64,000 bases of DNA from Melitaea cinxia (lineage: Eukaryota > Arthropoda > Insecta > Lepidoptera > Nymphalidae), in the NCBI RefSeq assembly GCF_905220565.1, contig NC_059416.1, positions 10,912,001-10,976,000 on the forward strand, given 5' to 3'. The notes under the pieces are model-generated. The model saw only the letters and a list, made by a program, of their open reading frames with translations. It searched no databases and had not been told where the DNA came from. Every line of letters starts with the position of its first letter. Position 1 is the first letter of the stretch. Positions 32,866 to 44,428 of this stretch are shown here, piece by piece. A program made the translations under genes and the position numbers.

Positions 32866-33225
32866 AATATACGAATAAAAGATTGGCCAGAAACCTTACA
32901 GCGAGATTATATGTACTTATAAGTAAATAATTGATAAATAATAAGATATCGAGATTTTTTTTTAATACTCCGAAATTCGTTACTAATTCTAAGGAGTCCA
33001 TTCTAAGGAGAAATTAATAACAGGGTTTCTATAAGACATTAATAACTATATTGACTTGGATTTATGTAGATTATCGAAAAACGGTGTATGATATTAATAA
33101 ACATGTAAAAACATGTACGATTTTATTTTTGTGTTACCCTCACATTAGGAATTCTAAACGTTTAGTTACTGTAAAGAACTCACTATAGACGGCGCCACGG
33201 TTCGCTTAAACCGAAAATAAAAATC

Positions 33226-33348
33226 ATCATATCAAAAATTTCGCTCTAGCGGGTACATCGTTCTATAGCTTAATTGGCTAGAGCGCCGACACAGTCAGTC
33301 GGAGACACGGGTTCGAATCCCGCTGGAGCGGTTAATTTTTGATATGAT
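33226..33348. repeat. Near-perfect inverted repeat enclosing a tRNA-like sequence
   Basis: Left arm 33226-33253 (ATCATATCAAAAATT then TCGCTCTAGCGGG) is the reverse complement of right arm 33319-33348, apart from two extra bases and one or two mismatches. The inner part of the right arm is the 3' end of the tRNA-like cloverleaf, so the tRNA 3' strand could pair either with its own 5' strand or with the upstream arm. Confidence 0.85.
33259..33330 (+). tRNA. tRNA-like 72-nt cloverleaf, probably a pseudogene
   Basis: All four arms can be drawn. Acceptor CGTTCTA/TGGAGCG has seven pairs, two of them G-U; D stem GCTT/GAGC; anticodon stem CCGAC/GTCGG is perfect; T arm is CGGG TTCGAAT CCCG with one A-C mismatch below it. 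The length equals a standard tRNA. The anticodon loop ACAGTCA would give anticodon AGT (Thr), but position 33 is C instead of the near-universal T and position 37 is C instead of a purine. A TTTTT run follows at 33336-33340. It looks like a decayed tRNA gene or SINE head. Confidence 0.4.
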
Positions 33349-35176
33349 ATTCAAAAATGTTAACATGTAAAAACTTTAAAAAAAAATACACACACAACTA
33401 TATAAAGAACTCAGAAAGTAACATTAATAACCCAAGTAAGTTGTATAAAAAGTTGGTAGACTTTTATAGAAAAAAAAAAAAACTTTTTCTTCATAAAGTC
33501 GACTCCCCCTACAGCATTCGGCCATTAGCCAAGTTTGTGACGAGAATAACAATTGCCATTCTGACCGATACTCGGTAAGAATGATTTCTATATTATTCAA
33601 TGTTAAAAAGTAGGTCAATTCTTGTAAAAAGTTCGCAGCATTATTGTAGACCCATTTTTATAATTCAAATATTTAAATGAAGTAATTTTTAGATTAACTT
33701 TAAAAGAAGTATTGCCAAATAAATTATTGTATTTAGATTCATTCACTTTTATATAATTATGTATATTGAAAACATAAATTGCTTTTCACATATTTAAAAT
33801 GATAATTGTTTTACTAATTTTTTTTTAATTTTTATTGCTTAAAAAAATAACATTTAATTAAATAAATAAATATTTATTCCTTATAATTAGCAGGTTAGGA
33901 TTTTTTTTAATAATAAGGAACTTTGAAGAGAATTTTTATAGGCATAACTGAATAACATGCAACATTTCGTATGATAAATTTACTAATAAATGTTTAAATA
34001 AAACAAATAAAATCAATATAATTCAATATTCCAGGAATTCAAGCAAAGCAAGCGATCAATGCAAATACTCAATGAGCACCATTAATATGCAATCAGAGGA
34101 ATAAGCGCTACTAATAACCATGCAGACATTAAGCAATGCAAGCGCTTTGAAAAAAATAAAAAAAGTGAATGCGTACAAAGTACAGATGTTAGAAGTGAAA
34201 CTTCTTTGGCAAACTAATTTTTAAGAATAAATTTTATACGCAAGAACATGATGTGTTTTGTCAAATTATGTTAGATTATATACATTACATATTCATCATC
34301 ATCATATTATATACATTTCGTGTTTCAAATTTCTTTCATATGTTTTACTCTATACAGCGCCATCTAGTTAGTTTTGTAATAATATCCCACCAAAAACAAA
34401 AAAGATTTTTTTTAATTAAAAGAAATTCAAAATATCACGGTAGTTCCCGTAAACAGTTCAAATTAGAGCTTCCTGTTTATTTTTAAATTTATCTTATGTG
34501 AAATGTAAGAAATCAGAAAACATAATAACATAAATAACGTAACCTTTTTAGTTTCTATAGTACAAGCTAGGTGGCTCTGTTGTTCGACAAAAACGTTGCT
34601 GTTTCATCAAAACGTTGCACATCTTCGTATGTTTCATCCGTAAAATTTTTTATCCTCATGAGCCTAGAGAAGTTTCACTTCAGAAAAAAAAAACGAGAAA
34701 GATACAAAAAAATACAGCCAGCGTCACTATAAAATGTTTTTAACGAAGACATACTCGCTGATGTTTATTAAAAAACGAGAATAAATCTCAATTTTAAAAC
34801 CATTTTTCTTATCTTAGTTACGGTATTTTTAATTTAAAGTTGCGATGAAACGGATAATTAAATTTTTTCATAAATATTTTTTCTGAGCCCGAAGCGCGAA
34901 ATATATTGCGAACGAGGTAAATGGATAAAGTTATGGAGGAGAGTTAGCGGAGCTGTGGTATCGAACTGACTAATGATAGTAATTGTGCGGAATAACCGAC
35001 GGTTGTGGAAAGCGGATTTTCGTGAAGCCCGGCTAATGTCCGACCCCATAGTTAAATGTTAATGAGTGCCATTGGTCTTCAGGTAACTGATGCTGGGGTG
35101 TGCTTATGTCAATTATTTCACTTTATAAAAATATAATCGAAAATTACTGCTATATAGAGCTTTCTTATATGTTATA
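33349..35176. other. Mostly unrecognised DNA
   Basis: AT-rich, with no ORF carrying a known domain. Contains a possible family R element at 34191-34684, listed separately. Confidence 0.45.
34191..34684 (+). mobile_element. Possible MITE, family R-like
   Basis: AGAAGTGAAACTTCT at 34191-34205 and AGAAGTTTCACTTC at 34668-34681 are matching palindromic ends like those of the element at 3770. The interior is not obviously shared. Confidence 0.35.
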
Positions 35177-35466
35177 ACCATAATATAAAAATGAGTCGCT
35201 GAATGTGTTGCTAAGCGCAAAACTCGAGAACGGTTGGACCGATTTCGCTAATTCTTTTTTTAAAATATTCCTTGTAGTACGAGGATGGTTCTTACGGAGA
35301 GAAAAAGTCTAAAAAAAAAATTTAAATTTCCTGAAAAAGTCTAAAAACAACACTTTTCTATACTCCCATACAAAAGATTTGTGATAATACTTAAAAGTCA
35401 ATTTGAACTTTAATACCATACGATAAAGTTTGTGTTAGGCGATACGAAGTTCGCCGGGTCAGCTAG
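35177..35466 (+). mobile_element. Non-autonomous Helitron, family F copy 1
   Basis: CATAATATAAAAATGAGTCG at the 5' end (TC mutated) to CGAAGTTCGCCGGGTCAGCTAG. Shares the full layout with copy 2 at 54671-54870, but has an extra segment of about 90 bp in the middle. The 3' flank is C. Confidence 0.7.
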
Positions 35467-35494
35467 CTATTTAATAATTACAAACAAAGTAACG

Positions 35495-35665
35495 TCTTAC
35501 GCTAAACAGCCCCCAGTAGCATTTAGTTCTTTACCCGGAGTCCGAAGAAACAAACAAAATACACAAGCACAAATGCCCAGACCATGGCATACCCTTGTAT
35601 GCCTTACACAAATGTTTGCCATGACCTGAGACCATCATCAATGCAACAGCCACTACTATGGCAAA
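35495..35665 (-). mobile_element. SINE family N, degenerate
   Basis: Reverse N body: TACACAAGCACAAATGCCCA, GACCATGGCATACCCTTGTA, CACAAATGTTTGCCATGACC, and a remnant tRNA head (CAATGCAACAGCCACTACTA). Confidence 0.6.
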
Positions 35666-35944
35666 ACTTACAGCTATGAGTCAATCAGTAGCCAACTAAT
35701 TGCAGCTCAGTAAAGCGGATTACGTCACGACTGTTGGATAGTGTCAAGAAATCATTTCTCGAACTACGAATAAAGGATGAATAAGGTAACGCGCTCACTA
35801 TGCTTCTGGTATTTCAGGCGTCAACGAGACGCAGGCTTCTTTCATAGTTACGCTGTCAAAGCCGATCAGGCATCAGCCTAGAGATCAATACATAATCCAA
35901 AAAACTGTGTGATGACATTATCATTCAAGAAACAAACAAAAAAA

Positions 35945-36575
35945 AAGTGTATGTGTGTCAACTCCGATGCACGACTGGAGTATACTACTTCGGAGCGACT
36001 ATCTAAATAGGCACGAAAAAGGCCTACTAGTCTAAGAAAGTACCCCTCTCTTTCCGTGGGTGTCGTAAAAAGCGACTAAGGGATAACATAGTTCCACAAC
36101 ATAGTTCCACTACCACCTTGGAACTTAAAAAGCCGACCGATGGCGGGATAACCATCTAACTGCTGGCTTTGAAATACGCAGGCCGAATACGGGCAGCAGC
36201 GTCTTAGGTGGGAAAAAGCCAGCCCTGCGGTCACGAACCCGCCTGCCCAGCGTGGCCCAGGGCAACACACATGAGTTCGCGCCATTTTTGGCTCGAACTT
36301 ATGGAGGCCTATGTCCAGCAGTGGACTGCAATAGGCTGAAATGATGATGATTATGAGTCTAAGAAAAAGATCAATACCATATTAAATGGTAAATAAACCA
36401 ATCAAATAACGCTATCTATCGGAACTCAATAGGGTTATTAGAAAACGTAGTCGTCTAGCGGAGCCCAGAAGGGTTCGAGATGGCGTTACGAGAAACGTAA
36501 CGAGGTCATTCGTCCAGTAGAGTTTACTCCATATCAGAGACCTTATACGAAAATCAATTCTAAAGGAGTAAACTC
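35945..36575 (+). repeat. Interspersed repeat family Q, split by retroposon L
   Basis: GTGTGTCAACTCCGATGCAC to CTAGTCTAAGAAA, interrupted, then AAGATCAATACCATATTAAA to CCTTATACGAAAATCAATTC. Uninterrupted copies are at 43620-43895 and 49505-49750. Q shares GATAGATGGCGTTA and GGCCTTATATGAAAATCGATT with long K copies (41.2-41.9 kb), so Q may be part of K. Confidence 0.7.
36040..36355 (+). mobile_element. Retroposon L copy 4, inside repeat Q
   Basis: L sequence from TACCCCTCTCTTTCCGTGGG to GGCTGAAATGATGATGATTA, bounded by 11-bp duplications AGTCTAAGAAA at 36029-36039 and 36356-36366. A CACAACATAGTTC duplication occurs near 36100. The reverse ORF at 36076-36285 is a shadow. Confidence 0.85.
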
Positions 36576-36789
36576 CAAAAAAATTGCACAATGAAAATAT
36601 GCTGATATAAATATATTGAAGGATTTTTAAAAATTAAACCGTATAAAGTTTTTCAATACAGCTGACACTCGGCCTTATTGAGCCGATATTAAAAATATCA
36701 AGGGAATCAACCCTTAACCGATCGGTCCGATGCAATCGAGAGCGGTCCATGTGACTGACCTACATCGATCTTTCGGATCATCGGCAGTT

Positions 36790-37700
36790 AATTGCTTTGA
36801 TACGATTTATATCTATAAGTAATGACTTAATTCAGATTACATTTACTTTTGTGGTATGTCCAATAATGCGTTTTTGTGACTCTTTTTCGTCAACCTTCGT
36901 TGTATTCGTACCTCATAACTTTAGACTTTTTTTGATTCTGATACTTTTCACGTCGTTTCATTTAAATTTAATCGAGATCTGATAAGTTCTTTATGAGTTA
37001 GTTATCTCTAAATGCGTATTTACTTGAATATTTTTTCGTCTACCTACGTTGTATTACTTACTGGTCGATACAATAAATTGAAGTTTTTTAAGCGACTTCC
37101 AAAAAGGGAGGAGGATCTCAATTCGACTGTTTTTTTATTTTTTTATTTTTCATATGTGACATCAGAACTTTTGACTGGGTGGACCGATTTGGACAATTTT
37201 TTTTTATCGAAAGGTGGTGTGTGTTAATTGGTCACATTTAAATTTATTTGAGATCTAACAACTACTTTTCGAGTTATACCTAATAATGATTTTTTACTTG
37301 ACGCTTTTTTCGTTGACCTACTTTGTATTATACCACATAACTTTTTACTGGATATACCGATTTTGATAATTCTTTTTTTGTTGGAAAGAAGATATCTCTA
37401 GTTTAGTACGATGATAAGGAAACTAGGATCTGATGATGGGATCTCAAAGAAATCGAGGGAAACTCTCGAAAATCCGCAATAACTTTTTACTGGGTGTACC
37501 GATTTTAATAATTTTTAATTTAATCGAAAGCTGATGTTTGTCATGTGGTCACATATAAATTTTATTGAGATCTGATAACTACTTTTTGAGTAATCTTTGA
37601 TAACGCGTAGTTACTTGACTATTTCTTCGTCGATCTACGTTGTATTACTTGTCGATGTAATTGAAGTCGGTTTTTTTTCGTTTGCGAGCAAATACAATTA
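36790..37700 (+). repeat. Interspersed repeat family K, long copy with internal duplications
   Basis: The GGTGTACCGATTTTAATAAT block type occurs several times, with AACCGACTTCC-like starts (near 37095) and a final GAAGTCGGTTTTTTTTCG plus palindrome GTTTGCGAGCAAAT. It seems to be two K copies joined. The ORFs here are translations of the repeat. Confidence 0.65.
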
Positions 37701-37734
37701 TTTCATTTGCGAAATAATATATCTTATATATTTT

Positions 37735-37965
37735 TATATATCTTAAAACATATACACACGGTCGTCTGTCACTATGATAAGCAGCTTAATGCTTGTGTTA
37801 TAGGTATAACATCCGACTGTTATAACTATTTTTTGTAAATATACATATATATAATACATATATAAATATAGTAATACAAATATTACACCCTGACTCAGGC
37901 GGGAATCAAACCCGCAACCCGCGGAACAGAAAGTAGGGCCACTACAAACTGCGCCAACGGGCTAG
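37735..37965 (-). mobile_element. tRNA-derived SINE, family O copy 1
   Basis: Reverse strand: GCCCGTTGGCGCAGTTTGTA (A box), GCGGGTTTGATTCCCGCCTG (B box), CAGGGTGTAATATTTGTAT, and a 3' part with TATAACACAAGCATTAAGC and GTGTGTATATG. The layout resembles the Metulj-like tRNA SINEs of Lepidoptera as I remember them. Confidence 0.75.
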
Positions 37966-38585
37966 TCTATATAAGTATTATATTTGCAATAGAATTAGGT
38001 TTAAACTTTAATTTATAGCACTGTTTAAATTTCCACAATTTTTACGATGTGAATCTTTTTTAAAATACTTTATTTTACGTGAGCTTTGTAAGAAAATACT
38101 GTAATTGAAATCGCTAATTTTTGTTATCGTCAGATTCTCACAAATTTTTGCTATAAAATTTGCTTTAATTAGCTCATATCACATGTACTACATACGACAA
38201 GACAGCTAGAGGACGCCGCTACCTAACCATATTTTCTCATTCTTGTATCCCTTTTCGTCCCCTTTACTTCAGTAACTTAACAACACACTTTCCGGCTCCT
38301 TTATTACTAAGCATATTTATAGCTGTTGGTGATCACCTTACGTCTTGTAACACGCCTAGAATCTTGTTCCTTAATTGTATGATAAAAATAAATAATTAGG
38401 CAATTTTCACAGTATCATATTACGATAAATTCACTTGTTTTTTAATATTCATAAACTAAAAATCCTTAAATGTAATTACATTTTTAAAAGTTTTTTTTTT
38501 TTAATATAAGTGAATATTTTTTTATAAAAGTTGATATTTAAAGTTGTTGCAAGTTATATCACTAAAAATTAACTCATTAACATTA
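37966..38585. other. No recognised feature
   Basis: AT-rich spacer with no ORF or repeat that I recognise. Confidence 0.5.
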
Positions 38586-38811
38586 TCTATATATAATAAA
38601 ATTTCGTCTCACGATGTATGTGGGCGATAAACTCCGAAACTACATAATCAATTTTTATAAAATTTTGTAAGCATCTGTATTCTGTAATTTGGTCAAACTT
38701 GGGAGAGTTTTTATCTTAAATGGACCCGGTAGATGGCGTTGCTACCGGTATGCAAGCAATCGAATTTGATAGTTGTTTTCCGGGCAGGACCACGTCTGGC
38801 GGGTTCGCTAG
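38586..38811 (+). mobile_element. Small non-autonomous Helitron, family I
   Basis: Starts TCTATATATAATAAAATTTC after an A and ends GTCTGGCGGGTTCGCTAG before a T. The body has CGATAAACTCCGAAACTACA. The 67-residue ORF across its 3' end is not a gene. Confidence 0.75.
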
Positions 38812-39204
38812 TATACACTTAATTACAACCAACTTTAATTTATTTCGACCAATACGAAATACTAATACATTAATAAATTGGGGGATGTCCATTAATCATA
38901 ATGTATTAATAGATTTCGCATGATATGCGAGGCTCAAAAGGGCCTCGGAACCCCTTTGAACCCTCCCCACATGGTAGTTCATAAAAAAAAATCATGAAAT
39001 ATAAGAGCGAAGGGACAGCTGTAATGAGATATTACGCGTATATTGCGTTTGCTAAATCAAAAACAACCAACAAACATTATGCAACCTTAAAATGTATCTA
39101 GGAAAATTAAAGATGATATTTTGAAAATTTCTCTATACTTTTCATAAAAATACTCAGTGATTTTCAGATAAAGGGGGGGAGATTCAGAAACCTCTCAACA
39201 TATT
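38812..39204. other. No recognised feature
   Basis: Unrecognised sequence with one GC-rich patch (GAGGCTCAAAAGGGCCTCGG near 38930). Confidence 0.45.
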
Positions 39205-39545
39205 AACAAGACTTTTTTACGAGGGGAATATCCATCATGGATTCCCTCCGGTGCAGGGGCGCCAGAGGGTTATGTCAGACTCCTACTGACTAAAAACCAC
39301 CACGTGTGAGCAGTCGTCCGCCTGGGTGGGGCGAGATGCCACATCGCCCCGGAACATATTGACAAGTATTTTTTTTACGTGGGGAAAATCCATCATGGAT
39401 ACCCTTCGGCGCGTGGGCGCCAGAGGGTTATGTCAGACTCCTACTGACTAAAAAACCACCACGCGTGAGCGGTCGTCCGCCTGGGAGGGGCGAGATGGGG
39501 TCGCGCTAGCATTCGCCACCTCGCCCCGGCACATATTGACAAGCC
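39205..39545 (+). repeat. Direct dimer of a GC-rich repeat
   Basis: Two consecutive copies of about 160-180 bp share CATCATGGAT, GCGCCAGAGGGTTATGTCAG, ACTCCTACTGACTAAAAA, CACCACG and GTCGTCCGCCTGGG, ending CCCCGG(A/C)ACATATTGACAAG. The second carries an extra TCGCGCTAGCATTCGC. Strikingly GC-rich against its surroundings. Family unknown to me. Confidence 0.75.
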
Positions 39546-40212
39546 TACCACAGGTTATACGACAAGCATCAGCATTAGAAACAAAGAACTGTCATAATCG
39601 ATTAATATTGTCATAAAAATACAGTCGAATTGAGAATCCCTCCATTGTTTAAGAAAATTTCTTCTCAAACAAATAAAAATCTTCAAAGGAAATTTCGAAT
39701 AAACTAATAACTTACAAGATATTAGTGAAAAATTTAACTTATTTATTTTCAAAGTATTTTAAAATATAAAGAGATTAAATTCTGTAAATTTTATTATCAA
39801 ACTATTATCAATGTTTTATTAGAATTTACATTATTCTATAAATTGACTTTTATTGCAATTTGAATTTCGATTTACTAAATTATTTTTATAGATGCGTTAA
39901 ATAGTTTTTATAGAGTGTATTTTTTAATTGAGGAATGTCATGTTCCTTCTTTAAAATATTCACTACGATGATATCGTGTAAATAAAGATTAGACAATATT
40001 TCTTTGTAGACAATATGAACCAAATTGAAGTCAAAAGAAATTACGTCAGAAATTATTTATAAAAAAAAAAAAAAAAAAAAAACGTCAAAGAACGCCTGAT
40101 AGAAATTATTTATGCTAGTATTACTAGAGATAGAAGTCATTTTTCGTAAGTTATTTAGTAAAAAAACAATTATGTAGTCACTCTGAAATTTTTCATCGTA
40201 TATTGGCGCTGT
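39546..40212. other. AT-rich DNA with small K relic and poly-A
   Basis: A reverse K fragment at about 39615-39660 (ACAGTCGAATTGAGAATCCC) and a 20-base A run at about 40062-40082. No gene. Confidence 0.5.
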
Positions 40213-40440
40213 GTCATCTCTGCGCTGTGTACACACACGACGTCTGTTACTAAGGTAAGCAACTTAATATAAAGGTAACAGCTGACTAATATAGCTACAT
40301 ATTTTTTTCTATACATACATAAAATAAATAATATTTATGATTAACAAATACATAATTTACACACAAACACGAGGTGGGAATCGAAGCCACAATCCCCGGA
40401 CCCATGAGCAGGGTCATGGCAAACTGCGCCGACAAGCTAG
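40213..40440 (-). mobile_element. tRNA-derived SINE, family O copy 2
   Basis: Reverse: CTAGCTTGTCGGCGCAGTTT, GGATTGTGGCTTCGATTCCC, ACCTCGTGTTTGTGTGTAAA, and the 3' part with GTTGCTTACCTTAGTAACAG. Confidence 0.75.
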
Positions 40441-40771
40441 TTAAAGTTGTGACAGATTAAACTTGAGTACTTAAGTAATGAAATAGTAAGTAAGTTACAT
40501 TGATAATGAAATATCAACGAACACCGGCAGTTAGAGCTTAGATTTCCACTTGAGGTAGAAATTTGAAGTAGTGCAAATATTTGGATTTGGTCTTGTTATT
40601 TCTTTTTTATTGTCTTCCTATCTTGGATTGAAAATCACGTAAAGCCTACAAGTCCAGTTGATATCTTAAGTACTTGTAAATCATACACCCTCCAATCAAA
40701 TAAGTGGCGGAAACTCCAATACTTTTCATAAACTAGTTAAATATTTAAAAGTCGGTAAACGGAGTATTCAT
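40441..40771. other. No recognised feature
   Basis: AT-rich spacer between a SINE and retroposon L. Confidence 0.5.
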
Positions 40772-41090
40772 CATTACAGCCTATACAGTCCACTGCTGGA
40801 CATAGGCCTCCAAAAGTTTACGCCAAAAATAACGCGAACTCATGTGTTTTGTCCATAGTCACCACGCTGGGCAGGCGGGTTGGTGACCGCAGTACTGGCT
40901 TTGTCGCACCGAAGACGCTGCTGCCCGTCTTCGGCCTGTGTATTTCAAAGCCTGGTTATCCCGCCACCGGTCGGCTTTTTAAGTTCCAATGTGGTAGCGG
41001 AACTGTATTATCCCTTATTCGCCGCTTACGACACCCACGGGAAGAGACGGGGTGGCTATATTCTTTAGTACCGTAGCCACACAGTACATC
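40772..41090 (-). mobile_element. Retroposon L copy 5, full length
   Basis: Reverse L from CTGTGTGGCTACGGTACTAA to GGCTGTAATGATGAATAC. No clear target duplication. The ORFs here are shadows. Confidence 0.8.
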
Positions 41091-41222
41091 GGAGAACTAT
41101 ATAACCAAATTTCATAGTTTATAGCACTTATAGCATACTTAGATATAAATAAATAAATATGAAATTGGATCGATTTACAGTATAAATACACCGTTACGAG
41201 GTGAGTTCCTTTATTAAAATAA

Positions 41223-41880
41223 TTGTGTTTGCTCGCAAACGAAAAAAAAAACCGACTTCAATTACAAAGACAAGTAATACAACCAGGTAAGCGAAAAAAT
41301 AGTCTATTAAATACGTGTCATCAAACGCCATCTATCGGAACCGGATGGCGTTAATAGAAAACATCTGAACGTCATCTCGATAGATGACGTTAACAACAAC
41401 GGTACGAGGTCATTCGTTCAGTAGATTTTAATGTTCACATTTTTTTTATTTCGGCGGCCTTATATGAAAATCGATTAAATACGCCATATTAGATATAACT
41501 CAAAAAGTACGAGTCAAATCTCAATTAAATTGAAATCGGACCACATGACGATTAGTAGCTTTTAATTTATATAAGAAACGTCAAAATCGGTGCACCCAGT
41601 AAAAAGTTATGAGGTATAATACAATGTACCGTAGCGTGCATTTCATATAGGCAGAAAGGTACTGCTTACCCTGGCAATAATGTACGACTTTTACTGCTTA
41701 TTGATGAAAATACCGTCAAGTAAATACGCAATATTAGATATAACTTTAAAAGTACTAGTCAAATTTCGATTATATTTACATGGGACCACATGACAAGCAT
41801 TACCTTTCGATTAAAAGATGAATCATCAAAATCGGTCCACTCAGTAGAGAGTTCTGTTGTAATAATTATCTTATTCTGTA
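41223..41880 (-). repeat. Interspersed repeat family K, long reverse copy containing Q-type sequence
   Basis: Begins at the palindrome end GTTTGCTCGCAAACG with AAACCGACTTCAATTAC, then the GATAGATGACGTTAAC and CGAGGTCATTCGTTCAGTAG segment typical of Q, then K blocks. It links families K and Q. Confidence 0.65.
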
Positions 41881-42494
41881 TCTAATGTACAAAAATACAT
41901 TTATTATTTATATTGAGATGCATATATAAAAGCCGTAGAACCAAACGATGGGGCGATTTAAATGCGTACAACGAAATCTATCATCGAGTAGCAATATTAT
42001 GTTAAAGAGGTTCAATATTATGAATTATATAAAATAACAAACCATGCCACATTTTATTAAAGTATTAAACAATTGTAAAATGTTTTTTTTTTAATTTTCT
42101 CTTTTTGAAAATGTTCTATTATATTTTATATTTAGAACGTTTGTCAGATCCACTTGAAAAGTATTCCATCAACCGGCATTCATATCGCCTACGCTTCAGT
42201 AATTATTTATTTACAACTCACAATTGTTTGACATTGATGTGTAACATCATTGAAAAACTATTTTTTTTTAAATGCTAAATTTGTTGTGAAACGCAAAACT
42301 CGGAACAGATAGACCGGTTCTTATGACGAATTGACGAAAAAACAACCCAGAAAATTTGAGAAAAAGTTAGATAGTATTTGAGAGTTACTATTTTATAGTT
42401 AGCAAGGCAGGAAAACATCTGTTAGAGTATATCTCTACAGCCAGCTAGTTCTAGCATCTCCAGGACCATTTCTTTTCAAATAAAAAAATATCCG
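41881..42494. other. No recognised feature
   Basis: AT-rich. A CTCGGAACAGATAGACCGGT motif near 42300 and AGCCAGCTAG near 42441 hint at a decayed Helitron, too weak to call. Confidence 0.4.
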
Positions 42495-42660
42495 TGTGTT
42501 TGTGGGTATTCCTGATAGGCCCGAGGGTCTGTCCGGGTACGGGCCTCGAGGTTGCCCTCTTTACCCGGGCTTTCATCACCTGGGCTTCGCCTCCGGGGTC
42601 ACCTTATTTCGGCCCTTAATTGGGCCACCTGAGGTAAAGATGATTATTATCTTTGGTACC
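42495..42660. repeat. GC-rich island, probable 3' end of a retroelement
   Basis: CCTGATAGGCCCGAGGGTCT through TTGGGCCACCTGAGGTAAAG then GATGATTATTATC. The abrupt GC-rich composition and trailing GAT-rich tail suggest a LINE 3' UTR, but I recognise no coding part. Confidence 0.4.
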
Positions 42661-43119
42661 GCTAGATGGCGTTAAATTAAAAATTATTTTGCTCGTTTCA
42701 TGTTGTATTTTCTTAGATTTGATAATTTGTCTATATTTAAAACTTTTTGTATAAAACTTCTGTACAATCGTCGTAATTTGAAACTCGATGATACGAAAAT
42801 TCGTCATGATAAAGAAAGAAACACATAAATGTTTTGGAGAGAATGAGACAGGATACATTATTTCTCAAAACGCGTAAGCAACGCTTGTACATCGACGACA
42901 GAATAAAATGGCCTACCTTCCTATGACTTCTCAGAAGTTTCACTTCAGCCGTGTATAATATAATATCATACACACTTTTTTGTTTAAATGGACTTTCTTT
43001 TTATTTAAGTTATATTTTTAATAGACTGTTACTGAATTTTATATTATATTAAGTTTATACTACAATTAAATGACTAAGGTTATGACAAAATGGTTTAAAG
43101 AATTTGATGTTGCTTTAAT
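42661..43119. other. No recognised feature
   Basis: AT-rich. A single family R-like palindrome AGAAGTTTCACTTCAGCCGT lies near 42930. Two reverse ORFs here (42616-42973) have no domain. Confidence 0.4.
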
Positions 43120-43345
43120 TTTTTTTTAATATATAGACTAGCGCTTAACTGCGATCTCACCAGATGGTAAGTGAAGATGCAGCCTAAGATAGTGCGCGCT
43201 TGCCTAGAAGATGCCTATTCACTCTTGAGTTGAATATACCCAAGTTATAATTATTTGGAAAAACGGAAGCCGGAAGGGCATTCCAAATTTTTGCGGTGCG
43301 TATTAAGAAAGAGGAAGCAAAACGCTTAGCTAAACTTTATATCTT
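43120..43345 (+). repeat. Interspersed repeat family V
   Basis: TAGCGCTTAACTGCGATCTC, CCAGATGGTAAGTGAAGATG, AAAAACGGAAGCCGGAAGGG and TTTGCGGTGCGTATTAAGAA form a block that I remember as a common lepidopteran dispersed repeat. Non-coding. Confidence 0.5.
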
Positions 43346-43619
43346 AAATGAAGCATATTAGGTTCGATTATTTTTTTATAAAAACCCTGATTAGATTTTA
43401 AATACATAATCATACGATTTCATTTGCATTTACGTATTGTAAATAAAATCCTAATTAAGTAAGAGGTGAAGTCAAATTTGAGCACACAAGAAAAAAATTA
43501 AGATTGTTTGATAAGTTTATATCCATATTCTAGCGAAATATGAGCAATAAATCAGATCTGTGGTTTTATAATATTGTAGAATATTAAGGTTACCATACAT
43601 AGGTACATTCAGTTTAAAA

Positions 43620-43895
43620 AACGTCTGTGTCAGCTCCGACGCACAACTAGAGTTTACTCCTTCCGATCGACTGTCTAAATAGGCACAAAAAGACTTACTG
43701 GTCTAAGAAAAAGATTAATACCATATCAAAAGGTAAATAAACGAATCAAATAACGCTATCTATCGGACCCTATTCGGTTTCAATAGAAGGAGTTATTAGA
43801 AAACATTGTAATGCCATCTCCAATATCCGATAGATGGCGTTAAAAAAACATAACGAGATCATTCGTTCAGTACATTTTACTCCTCATATTTTTTT
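43620..43895 (+). repeat. Interspersed repeat family Q, uninterrupted copy
   Basis: GTCAGCTCCGACGCACAACT, TCTAAATAGGCACAAAAAGA, GTCTAAGAAAAAGATTAATA, then GATAGATGGCGTTA. Provides the empty site for the L insertion at 36040-36355. Confidence 0.75.
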
Positions 43896-44428
43896 CATAC
43901 ACTTTTCCTTCCCATTACAGTGAATTATTTATTAATTATTAATTAGAGACTAAAAATATGACAAATTATTTTATTATATACGCGAAAGTACATTTTAAAA
44001 ATATCAAGATCTGACCTTTAAAAACATTTTTCCTAAATATCAAAAAAAAAAAATCTCTAAAACCATTTGAAATTAAAACGTTTAAAAGTTATACGTTGAT
44101 TAATGCAACTATTGCCGTCTGATTATGTGATTTATTAGGGCTGAAATGGCTTCGAGTCTGGATTTAGGGTAATTGGTCTACCTGTCTCGACAGCCCTCGC
44201 AAATTATAGACTTTCTATCGAACGATAGTTAAGGCAGGTGCCTAATCAGTGTAATGAATGAGCACATAATTATAATACAGTATTATTTGAACCTTCGTAC
44301 TAACTAGCTGAACTTTGGGACATCGATATTCCTCTGTTACATTTAAATTTGTAAGATTGATAAAGTCTTTTTTTTTAATGATACAGCGAACGATCTCGAA
44401 CCACGTGTAACAAAGGCAATATTTAAGA
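43896..44428. other. No recognised feature
   Basis: AT-rich spacer. Confidence 0.5.

Noticed and set aside
42300..42450. Possible further Helitron ending AGCCAGCTAG
   Set aside because: A motif like GGAACAGATAGACCGG and a CTAG end are present, but there is no hairpin and no second copy to define ends.
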